A stretch of 64,000 bases of DNA from an uncultured Flavobacterium sp. (GTDB lineage: Bacteria > Bacteroidota > Bacteroidia > Flavobacteriales > Flavobacteriaceae): the NCBI RefSeq assembly GCF_946478785.1, contig NZ_CAMLDD010000023.1, forward strand, positions 32,542-96,541, given 5' to 3'. Below the pieces are notes generated by a model, which did no database searches, had not been told where the DNA came from, and was given only the letters and a program-made list of their open reading frames with translations. Position numbers and translations under genes: made by a program. This document shows, one piece after another, positions 23,396 to 30,643 of this stretch. How positions within the stretch are numbered: position 1 is the first letter of the stretch; every line of letters begins with the position of its first letter.

Positions 23396-24649
23396 TTAAT
23401 ACACATTTTTTAAAATTTCTTTTTGCAATATCTCCAAACTCTTAATCGTAGCTCTATCTATCACTTTTTCACGGGGTTGCCCAAAATTAAATTCTTCTAC
23501 AATTACATCTGTTGGCGTGGCCAAAGCGATAAAAACAGTACCAATTTCAGCATCTGAATCTCCTTTCGTGGGTCCGGCGTTCCCTGTTGTTGCAATCGCA
23601 TAGTCTGTTTTCAGTATCTGTTTTACATTCAAAGCCATAGCTTTTGCCACTTGTGCACTTACTACAGAATATTTATCAATTAAATCCTGCGAAACACCCA
23701 GGACATTTACTTTTACTTCAGTAGCATAGGAAACCACACTTCCTTTAAAATACTGTGACGATCCTGGAATTGCAGATAAAATGGATCCAATTTTTCCACC
23801 GGTAAAACTTTCAGCAGTGGAAATTGTCTTGTTTTGTTTGGCTAGCATTTTTCCTACTAAGACTTCAATAGTTTCATTTTCTTCGTAACCTACTATAATA
23901 TCGTGAATTATAAGATCCAGCGATTTTACATTTTCTTCAATTGCAGCTTCCAGCTTTTCTTTATTTGTTCCTCTTGCCGTTAATCTCAAACGCACTCTCC
24001 CAGGATTGGGCAGATAAGCTAATTTTATGAAATCAGGCAGGTTATTTTCCCAGTTTTCGATACGTTCTGCGACTAAACTCTCACCTTGCCCATACGTTAA
24101 TATGGTTTTATGAATAATATAAGGGCGCTTGTATTCACGTACTATTTTAGGAATTATTTCTTCTTCAACCAAATATTTCATTTCATAAGGGACTCCTGGA
24201 AGCGAAATAAATACAGTATTTTCTTTTTTCATCCACATTCCAGGTGCAGTACCAACCTGATTATGCAATATTGTACAAGTTGAAGGAACCAAAGCCTGAT
24301 CTTTATTCATTTGAGTAATCGGGCGCTTAAAATAACCTTCTATTAATTGCGTTACATGCGCCAAAACTTCCAGATTTACTACCAGCTCGTCATCAAAATA
24401 TTCACAAAAAGTTTTTTTCGTTACATCATCTTTTGTTGGTCCTAAACCTCCTGTAACAATTACAAGATCTACTTTGTTCTGCAGTTTTGCAAAAGTGTCT
24501 AAAATATGTTTTTTATCATCACTAATTGAAATCATCTCGGTAATTTCCACTCCGATTCTATCAAGTGATTTGGCTATAAAACCTGAATTTGTATCTACAA
24601 TCTGACCAATTAAAATTTCGTCTCCAATTGTAATAATAGTTGCTTTCAT
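23396..24649 (-). CDS. cinA: CinA family protein (nicotinamide-nucleotide amidohydrolase)
   Basis: I use the ATG at 24649 (417 residues), where conservation begins ([20 protein letters not shown]); an ATG six codons further upstream adds only a non-conserved tail. The N-terminal domain is a MoCF-like/COG1058 ADP-ribose pyrophosphatase-type fold ([29 protein letters not shown]). The C-terminal CinA domain (about 255-410; [35 protein letters not shown]) deamidates NMN in NAD recycling. The full-length two-domain form is typical. It stands upstream of rpmB. Confidence 0.94.
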   Translation of the reverse strand: MKATIITIGDEILIGQIVDTNSGFIAKSLDRIGVEITEMISISDDKKHILDTFAKLQNKVDLVIVTGGLGPTKDDVTKKTFCEYFDDELVVNLEVLAHVTQLIEGYFKRPITQMNKDQALVPSTCTILHNQVGTAPGMWMKKENTVFISLPGVPYEMKYLVEEEIIPKIVREYKRPYIIHKTILTYGQGESLVAERIENWENNLPDFIKLAYLPNPGRVRLRLTARGTNKEKLEAAIEENVKSLDLIIHDIIVGYEENETIEVLVGKMLAKQNKTISTAESFTGGKIGSILSAIPGSSQYFKGSVVSYATEVKVNVLGVSQDLIDKYSVVSAQVAKAMALNVKQILKTDYAIATTGNAGPTKGDSDAEIGTVFIALATPTDVIVEEFNFGQPREKVIDRATIKSLEILQKEILKNVY

Positions 24650-24851
24650 GCTGGCAGAATGTTTCACTTACAAACAGTAAGTCATTATTTAGAGAGTAGG
24701 TTTTGTAGCAAAAATTTGTGTGAGGAACAGAAACAACATCCGTTTGTGACAGAAAAAAGACCTAACTAAATGATATTTCCCTGAACATAGAATGCAGTAA
24801 AACCATTCTGTTTTTTTTAATCAAATTAAAAAGAGCAAAATAGGTCACGCC

Positions 24852-25199
24852 CTAAGTAATATCAAAATCTTTTTTTATTTCTTTAACAGCATCATTTACC
24901 TGCTTTTTGATACTTTTAAAAGTTTCAATAATTTCTTTCTTTTTGCCCTCTGCTTTTGTCCAGGCTTCTACTTGCAGAATCTCTTCAAAAGCAACGTTTA
25001 ATCCCATTAAATCAAGGGTAGGTTTTATTTTATGCGCATAAGAATAGGCATGCTTGTGATCTTTTTTCTTAATACCTTCTTTTATTTGTTTTAAATCTTC
25101 AGGCACTTCAGTAACAAATAACCTTAGGATCTCATTTACAAACTCGGTATCATTGTCTGAAAGTGCGTATACTTTCGATAAATTATATTTTAGTGCCAT
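24852..25199 (-). CDS. Hpt domain phosphotransfer protein
   Basis: 115 residues, almost wholly one four-helix Hpt domain. The phospho-acceptor is His56 in SYAHKIKPTLDLMG. Such proteins relay phosphate between hybrid kinases and response regulators in the cytoplasm. No kinase or regulator gene is nearby, so it is an orphan relay module. Its ATG overlaps the last base of the FAH gene stop (25199), so the two are transcribed and probably translated together, though no biochemical link is known. Confidence 0.87.
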   Translation of the reverse strand: MALKYNLSKVYALSDNDTEFVNEILRLFVTEVPEDLKQIKEGIKKKDHKHAYSYAHKIKPTLDLMGLNVAFEEILQVEAWTKAEGKKKEIIETFKSIKKQVNDAVKEIKKDFDIT

Positions 25200-25810
25200 T
25201 ATTTTACTTGTATTCTGAATAATTTTTTATCTTCTAAAAAGCCTTCTAAAACATCATTTGGCTTGACTGCCGCAACTCCTGCCGGTGTCCCTGTAAAAAT
25301 AACATCGCCTATTTTTAATGTAAAAAACTGCGATACATAAGAAATAAGCTCCTCTATTTTCCAAAGCATAAGACTTGTGTTGCCTCTTTGAACTGTTTTA
25401 GCATTGTTGGTCAGTTCAAAAGTAATATTTTCAACGGAACTAAAAAGCGACTTTGGCAAAAAATCCCCTATAACAGCAGATCCGTCAAAGGCCTTGGCTT
25501 TTTCCCATGGCAATCCTTTTTCTTTTAGTTTGGTCTGTAAATCCCTGGCCGTAAAATCAATCCCTACACTTATTTCGTCATAATATTTATGGGCAAATTT
25601 AGGCTCAATATACTTTCCTACCTTATTAATTTTTACAACAATCTCAATTTCATGATGGATATCTTCTGAAAATTCAGGGATTACAAATGGATGCTGTTTT
25701 AATAAAACCGCCGAATCAGGCTTCATAAAAATAACAGGCTCCGAAGGCTTTTCATTTTTCAGCTCTTCGATATGATTGGTATAATTTCTACCGATACAGA
25801 TTATTTTCAT
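25199..25810 (-). CDS. Fumarylacetoacetate hydrolase family protein
   Basis: 203 residues, one FAH catalytic domain as in short YcgM/FAHD1-like members. MKIICIGRNYTNHIEELKNE starts the fold. Metal ligands are the acidic residues in HHEIEIVVK (E-x-E) and the Asp in GIDFTARDLQ. KAFDGSAVIGDFLP and GDVIFTGTPAGVAAVKPND complete the active site. Family members hydrolyse or decarboxylate acylpyruvates or oxaloacetate with Mg2+. The exact substrate cannot be read. Followed with a 1-base overlap by the Hpt gene. Confidence 0.92.
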   Translation of the reverse strand: MKIICIGRNYTNHIEELKNEKPSEPVIFMKPDSAVLLKQHPFVIPEFSEDIHHEIEIVVKINKVGKYIEPKFAHKYYDEISVGIDFTARDLQTKLKEKGLPWEKAKAFDGSAVIGDFLPKSLFSSVENITFELTNNAKTVQRGNTSLMLWKIEELISYVSQFFTLKIGDVIFTGTPAGVAAVKPNDVLEGFLEDKKLFRIQVK

Positions 25811-25827
25811 TTTCTCTATGTTAATAA

Positions 25828-25895
25828 GATTCTAAGTTACTAAGAATCTAAGAAAATACATAAAAAAATTGCATCTTAGAATCATACTAACTTAA
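25828..25895. repeat. Intergenic inverted words (GATTCT / AGAATC family)
   Basis: GATTCTAAGTTACTAAGAATC (first six and last six bases complementary, 25828-25848) is followed by a second, inverted word CTTAGAATCATACTAACTTA at 25874-25893. The two can pair with each other. It fills the spacer between the exonuclease and FAH genes. Confidence 0.55.
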
Positions 25896-25899
25896 CAAC

Positions 25900-26670
25900 T
25901 TATTTCGTGTTTAGTTTTCTTAATTTAATGGCAGTTAAAACTTTCTTGGTATATAATGGAAAATCAGCATTTTGAATCCAGCTGTAATATCCGGGTTCAG
26001 TCGCTAAAACTTTTTCAACTTTTGCTCCTTTGTGTTTTCCGAAAGTAAAGATTTCTTCATTGTCTTTATCAAAAGCAATCATTCCGGCAAAATCAGCAAT
26101 TTTTTTACGTGTTGTAAACTCAGACAACACTTTCATATCATTTTCCAGTTCCGGATAACGATCTAACTGCGCTTTTAAAATCTCATAAGTTGCCATTGTA
26201 TCAGCCTCTGCAGAATGTGCGTTTTCCAGATTTTTACCGCAATAAAACTTCAATGCAGCACTTAAGGTACGCTCCTCCATTTTATGAAAAATAGTCTGCA
26301 CATCTACAGAAACCTTGTTTTTCATGTCAAAATCGACACCTGCCCGAAGCAACTCTTCTGCCAATAACGGGATATCAAAACGATCTGAATTAAAGCCCCC
26401 CAAATCACTATCCCTAATCATGTTGTATACCTGCGGTGCCAATTCCTTAAAGGTTGGTTCATTCGCTACTTTTTCATCTGTTATTCCATGCACATCCGTT
26501 GTGTGTGGCGGAATTGGAATGGTTGGATTCACTAACCAGGTTTTACTTTCTTTATTTCCGTTTGGAAAAACTTTAAATATTGAAATTTCTACTATCCTGT
26601 CTTTTCCGATATCAATTCCTGTAGTTTCTAAATCGAAAAAGCAGATTGGTCTGCTGAGTTTGAGTTCCAT
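25900..26670 (-). CDS. 3'-5' exonuclease, DEDDh family (DNA polymerase III epsilon-like)
   Basis: 256 residues. Exo I is CFFDLETTGID (Asp13, Glu15), Exo II is DLGGFNSDRFDIPLL, and Exo III is HSAEADTMATYEIL (His and Asp), so all catalytic residues are present. The C-terminal extension (about 190-256) includes FTFGKHKGAKVEKVL and YSWIQNADFPLYTKKVL, a conserved flavobacterial tail also seen in exodeoxyribonuclease-like proteins. Probably acts in DNA proofreading or repair as a free-standing nuclease. It has its own well-formed promoter. Confidence 0.92.
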   Translation of the reverse strand: MELKLSRPICFFDLETTGIDIGKDRIVEISIFKVFPNGNKESKTWLVNPTIPIPPHTTDVHGITDEKVANEPTFKELAPQVYNMIRDSDLGGFNSDRFDIPLLAEELLRAGVDFDMKNKVSVDVQTIFHKMEERTLSAALKFYCGKNLENAHSAEADTMATYEILKAQLDRYPELENDMKVLSEFTTRKKIADFAGMIAFDKDNEEIFTFGKHKGAKVEKVLATEPGYYSWIQNADFPLYTKKVLTAIKLRKLNTK

Positions 26671-26690
26671 TTTTTTATTTTTGAATGTTA

Positions 26691-26721
26691 CAAATGTAAT
26701 TTTAAAGACTAATTATCACAA
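26691..26721 (-). promoter_or_regulatory. Promoter of the DEDDh exonuclease gene
   Basis: On the minus strand TTG (26721-26719), a 20-base spacer, then TACATTTG (26698-26691): a complete flavobacterial promoter. The ATG at 26670 follows 20 bases after the -7 box. Confidence 0.62.
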
Positions 26722-26775
26722 ATTTATTGAAGCAAACAATTGTTAAAATTACTTTTTTTTAAACTTGATATAAAA

Positions 26776-26810
26776 ACAAAAAATCCGACAAAACCAAATT
26801 TTGCCGGATT
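26776..26810 (-). terminator. Terminator of the E2 gene
   Basis: A 12-bp stem (AATCCGACAAAA at 26782-26793 with TTTTGCCGGATT at 26799-26810, one T-G pair) and a T-rich run on the minus strand. It lies 23 bases after the E2 stop. Confidence 0.8.
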
Positions 26811-26832
26811 AATATCCTTAATGTATTTGTTT

Positions 26833-28143
26833 TTAAAAATCCCTGTCGACATCAAAAGCTTCTAAGTACTCGGCCACCCGTTTCACAAAACTTCCGCCTA
26901 AAGCACCATCCACCACTCTGTGATCATAAGAATGCGACAAAAACATCTTTTGACGAATTCCAATAAAATCACCTTCCGGAGTTTCTATGACGGCCGGTAC
27001 CTTACGTATTGCTCCTAAAGCAAGGATTGCTACCTGCGGCTGATTGATAATTGGAGTGCCGAAAACACTTCCAAAAGTCCCAACATTAGTCACGGTGTAA
27101 GTTCCTCCTTGTGTGTCGTCTGGTTTTAATTTTCCAGTTTTGGCACGATTTGCCAAATCATTTACTGCTTTTGCCATTCCGACAAGGTTCAACTGATCTG
27201 CATTTTTAATAACAGGAACAATTAAATTTCCGTTTGGTAAAGCAGCAGCCATCCCTAAATTTATACTTTTCTTTTTAATGATGTAATCACCTTCTACTGA
27301 AATATTGATTCCCGGAAAATCTTTTATTGCTTTTGCAACGGCTTCCATAAAAATTGGAGTATAGGTAAGTTTTTCACCTTCTCTTTTTTCAAAAGATGTT
27401 TTAACCTTATCTCTCCATTTTACAATATTAGTCACATCAACCTCAATAAAAGACTGAACATGTGCAGAAGTCTGAAGCGAAGCCACCATATAACCTGATA
27501 TCAGCTTACGCATTCTGTCCATTTCGACAATTTCATTTTCTCCGTTTACGGAAACCGGAACTGCCTGCTGACTTTTTTGAGGTGCCGTTTCTTCTAATTT
27601 AGGAGTAAGTGTAACTTTTACCTCTTCACCATTAGATTTACGTTCCTCAATATATTGTAGAATATCTTCTTTTGTAACCCGGCCCTCTTTTCCTGAACCT
27701 GGAATATTTTCTAATTCAGCTAAAGAAATACCTTCCTCTTTGGCTATATTTTTTACTAAGGGAGAAAAGAATTTGTCTGAATGAGAAAAATCCTGAGGGG
27801 CGGAAACAGCTTCTCTGGCAAACTCAATTGTCTTTTCAATTTCAGCTGCCTCAGCAGGAATTACAATTTCTTCGACAGACTTCACCTCAGACTCATCATC
27901 TCCTTCTGTTTCAATAATTGCAATAACTTGTCCAACCTGAACCAGATCATCCTTGCCAAATAATTGTTCAATCAAAACTCCTGACACCTCACTTGGCACT
28001 TCACTGTCAACCTTATCAGTTGCAATTTCAAGTACCGCTTCATCAGCTTCAATTTTGTCTCCCACTTGTTTCAACCAGTTTGTAATGGTTGCTTCAGCTA
28101 CACTTTCTCCCATTTTCGGAAGTCTTAATTCAAATCTTGCCAT
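26833..28143 (-). CDS. 2-oxoacid dehydrogenase complex dihydrolipoamide acyltransferase (E2)
   Basis: 436 residues. A lipoyl domain (about 2-77) carries the lipoylated Lys44 in EIATDKVDSEVP. A peripheral-subunit-binding domain follows a flexible linker (about 127-167; SPLVKNIAKEEGISLAELEN). The catalytic acyltransferase core ends with SHSYDHRVVDGALGG, containing the catalytic His and Asp. It forms the core of a pyruvate or branched-chain 2-oxoacid dehydrogenase complex in the cytoplasm. With only one lipoyl domain and no E1/E3 gene alongside, the branched-chain type is more likely, but this is an inference. Monocistronic. Confidence 0.93.
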   Translation of the reverse strand: MARFELRLPKMGESVAEATITNWLKQVGDKIEADEAVLEIATDKVDSEVPSEVSGVLIEQLFGKDDLVQVGQVIAIIETEGDDESEVKSVEEIVIPAEAAEIEKTIEFAREAVSAPQDFSHSDKFFSPLVKNIAKEEGISLAELENIPGSGKEGRVTKEDILQYIEERKSNGEEVKVTLTPKLEETAPQKSQQAVPVSVNGENEIVEMDRMRKLISGYMVASLQTSAHVQSFIEVDVTNIVKWRDKVKTSFEKREGEKLTYTPIFMEAVAKAIKDFPGINISVEGDYIIKKKSINLGMAAALPNGNLIVPVIKNADQLNLVGMAKAVNDLANRAKTGKLKPDDTQGGTYTVTNVGTFGSVFGTPIINQPQVAILALGAIRKVPAVIETPEGDFIGIRQKMFLSHSYDHRVVDGALGGSFVKRVAEYLEAFDVDRDF

Positions 28144-28226
28144 ATTACTAACCTAAAAGGTGATTTCGATTTTCAGATTGCGAAATTACTAAATATTTTA
28201 AACACAAATTAAATAAAATATAATTT

Positions 28227-29390
28227 TTACTGAATTTTTACCATTTTACCACGTTCATTTTTAGAATCGCTTCCAATAACAAAATTGGTGTTTTTGGGTA
28301 AAATTTTAAAAGTAATACGCTTATGCTTAAGAGTTTCTAACATTTCAATACATTTTTTGAAAGAAAGATATTGATTATCTAAAATGATTTCAACTCTTTT
28401 GTCTTTTGAAACGAGGCACGAATTTACCATTTTTTCCTTTTTTAAATCGAAAAAAGCGACTTTATTTTTAAAAACCAAAGACAATTGCTTACACAAGTTT
28501 TCATTTGAAGAAAATAAAATGTAGCTATCAGGTATTGAATTTGCTTTTGGCTTTCCCTGAAACATTTTTACAAACGAAAAAAATAGAATTCCGATTTTAA
28601 TAAAAACTGAGAAAAACAAGGATTTCCTGAAGTGTTTTTGATAAAAAAACTCCATTGCTTCCTGAAATCTTTTCATATATTGCCCGTCTTTTATTGTACT
28701 TTCTCCTTTGTAATGTATAACTGATGTTTCATGAAAATAGTAATTATTTTTTTGTTTCTGCAAAACACAATACGACAAATCAATATCATCAGCATACATG
28801 AAACAATCTTCATCAAAACCGCCCATTTCCAAATATAAATCACGTTCCATTACCATAAAAGCACCTACTAAAATATCAACTTTTCCGGTCTGGTTTTCCG
28901 TTAAATGCTGAGCATAATACTGATTGAAAAGCTTTTGACTTGGGAAAACCTTATATAATCCGAAAATCTTTGTAAAAGCTACCCAGGGTGTTGGAACACT
29001 ACGTTTGCTCTCCGGGAGAAAACAACCTGTTCCGTCAATAAGTTTGCAGCCTATAATTCCAAGATTCGTCTGTTTTTCGGCAAAAGCGAGAATTTTAGAA
29101 AACGTGTCTTCAGCAACTACTGTGTCCGGATTGAGAATGCAAATATACTTTCCCTTAGCTTGCTGTACCCCTATATTATTTCCTTTTGGAAATCCAAAAT
29201 TTTCTTTATTCTGAATTAGTTTTACCTCTGGAAATCTGCTTTTCATCATAAGACAGCTATCATCATCAGAATTATTATCAACCACGATAATTTCCCCATC
29301 TATCGCAAAAAGAGCTCCCTGAACGCTTAACACACACTGTTCCAAAAAACAGCGTACATTATAATTAAGAATAATAACCGATAATTGCAT
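28227..29390 (-). CDS. Family 2 glycosyltransferase with C-terminal extension
   Basis: 387 residues; the ATG at 29390 is preferred over the TTG one codon earlier. The GT2 (rhamnosyltransferase-like) fold is shown by SVIILNYNVRCFLEQCVLS, VDNNSDDDS, FGFPKGNNIGV, CILNPDTVV (the DxD-like metal site) and YADDIDLSYCV. A hydrophobic segment near 265-285 (VFIKIGILFFSFVKMF) is followed by a basic extension of about 100 residues with no known domain. It lies beside the polysaccharide locus and probably transfers a sugar to a lipid-linked glycan on the cytoplasmic face. Acceptor unknown. Confidence 0.87.
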   Translation of the reverse strand: MQLSVIILNYNVRCFLEQCVLSVQGALFAIDGEIIVVDNNSDDDSCLMMKSRFPEVKLIQNKENFGFPKGNNIGVQQAKGKYICILNPDTVVAEDTFSKILAFAEKQTNLGIIGCKLIDGTGCFLPESKRSVPTPWVAFTKIFGLYKVFPSQKLFNQYYAQHLTENQTGKVDILVGAFMVMERDLYLEMGGFDEDCFMYADDIDLSYCVLQKQKNNYYFHETSVIHYKGESTIKDGQYMKRFQEAMEFFYQKHFRKSLFFSVFIKIGILFFSFVKMFQGKPKANSIPDSYILFSSNENLCKQLSLVFKNKVAFFDLKKEKMVNSCLVSKDKRVEIILDNQYLSFKKCIEMLETLKHKRITFKILPKNTNFVIGSDSKNERGKMVKIQ

Positions 29391-29393
29391 CAA

Positions 29394-29785
29394 AAATTAA
29401 TTCAAATATTTTTGGGAAAGTTAAAAATTTTCAAATTAAACTCATCGTAAAAAAGCAATCGTTTTACTGGTAGCAAAATCTAATCCCAAATTACGGCTGT
29501 TTTTTTTAAATCTATTTAGCACTCAGCCCAGAGTCTATAATGAAATCACTTGTCGTTTTATTTGCGTAATCAAGGAATTTAAAAAAATCATTAATCCTGA
29601 ATTAGACCAGAACCAGCCATAAGGAAAAACACATTTCTATGTCCACATTTTAAAAGAGATTAAACTTTATTAGAAAATTAATTTACTAATAATTAAACAG
29701 CTATCAAAAGTTTAAAATCAGAATAGATATTATCGCCAATGTATTACTGGTTAACAAAATATCAGGTAAAATATTTTAAAATGTA
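29394..29785. other. Non-coding spacer between divergent genes
   Basis: About 430 bases separate the glycosyltransferase (minus) and phosphatase (plus) genes. It is A/T-rich with no ORF of coding character and no RNA gene that I recognise. The phosphatase promoter lies at its right end. Confidence 0.6.
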
Positions 29786-29818
29786 TTGTACATCTTTCTC
29801 TTAATTTCTCTATTTTTG
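29786..29818 (+). promoter_or_regulatory. Promoter of the tyrosine phosphatase gene, giving a near-leaderless mRNA
   Basis: TTG at 29786-29788, a 22-base spacer, then TATTTTTG at 29811-29818. The ATG begins only 6 bases after the -7 box, so the predicted transcription start is at or next to the start codon. Confidence 0.6.
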
Positions 29819-29823
29819 CTGTT

Positions 29824-30561
29824 ATGTTATCATTCTTAAGACAAAAACCATATTTAAAAGATCTTTTATCCGGCGATTATATCGACATCCATTCACATTT
29901 ATTACCCGGTATTGACGATGGGGCGAAAACCATATCAGATACTACAAGATTAATAAAGGCATTTGAAAAAATTGGCATTTCACAATTTATTACCACGCCA
30001 CATATTAGTCATTATATCTGGAATAATTCTCCTGAAGCAATTCTGGATAATCATATGCATACCAGCAGATTATTATCAGAAGATAACATTAAAAAACCTT
30101 TTCAGGCAGCTGCGGAATATTTTATGGATGATTGGTTTGAAAAGCACTTAAAAACTGAAAAACTTCTTGCACTAAAAGACAATTATGTGTTGGTAGAAAT
30201 GTCATATATGAATGCTCCTGTACAATTGTATAAAATTCTATTTGACTTGCAGGTTGCCGGATACATTCCGGTTTTAGCACATCCTGAACGCTATTTATTT
30301 TATCATAAGAATTTTGCGGAATACGAAAGACTAAAAAAAGCCGGATGCTTGTTTCAGTTAAACTTATTGGCAGTAACAGGTTATTATGGCGAAGAAATTA
30401 CTAAAATTTCTGAACAGCTACTAAAGAAGGGGATGTATGATTTTGCAGGTTCCGATGTACATCATGACAATCACATAGCTTCATTTGAGCATAGAATAAA
30501 AATAAATACCCCTGAAGAATTAAAAAAAGTCATATCCAATAATCAGTTTTTTAAATTCTAA
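29824..30561 (+). CDS. PHP-type tyrosine-protein phosphatase (CpsB/CapC/YwqE family)
   Basis: 245 residues. The PHP metal site begins YIDIHSHLLPGIDDGAKT (Asp21, His23, His25). Further ligands are in TTPHIS, PVLAHPERYLFY and FAGSDVHHDNH. Enzymes of this family remove phosphate from tyrosines on the Wzc/CpsD polysaccharide kinase and so set chain length and export. It faces the kinase gene end to end (83 bases between stop codons, shared terminator), which supports that pairing. Cytoplasmic. Confidence 0.93.
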   Translation: MLSFLRQKPYLKDLLSGDYIDIHSHLLPGIDDGAKTISDTTRLIKAFEKIGISQFITTPHISHYIWNNSPEAILDNHMHTSRLLSEDNIKKPFQAAAEYFMDDWFEKHLKTEKLLALKDNYVLVEMSYMNAPVQLYKILFDLQVAGYIPVLAHPERYLFYHKNFAEYERLKKAGCLFQLNLLAVTGYYGEEITKISEQLLKKGMYDFAGSDVHHDNHIASFEHRIKINTPEELKKVISNNQFFKF

Positions 30562-30587
30562 AACTAACTTTAAGATTTATAATCCCA

Positions 30588-30620
30588 TAAAAAAAGGTCC
30601 AGATTTAATTTGGACCTTTT
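30588..30620 (+). terminator. Bidirectional terminator between phosphatase and kinase genes
   Basis: A perfect 10-bp stem (AAAAGGTCCA at 30592-30601 with TGGACCTTTT at 30611-30620) around a 9-base loop, with A and T runs outside. It closes both convergent genes. Confidence 0.85.
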
Positions 30621-30643
30621 GATTTATAAAAGACTGTTTAAAC

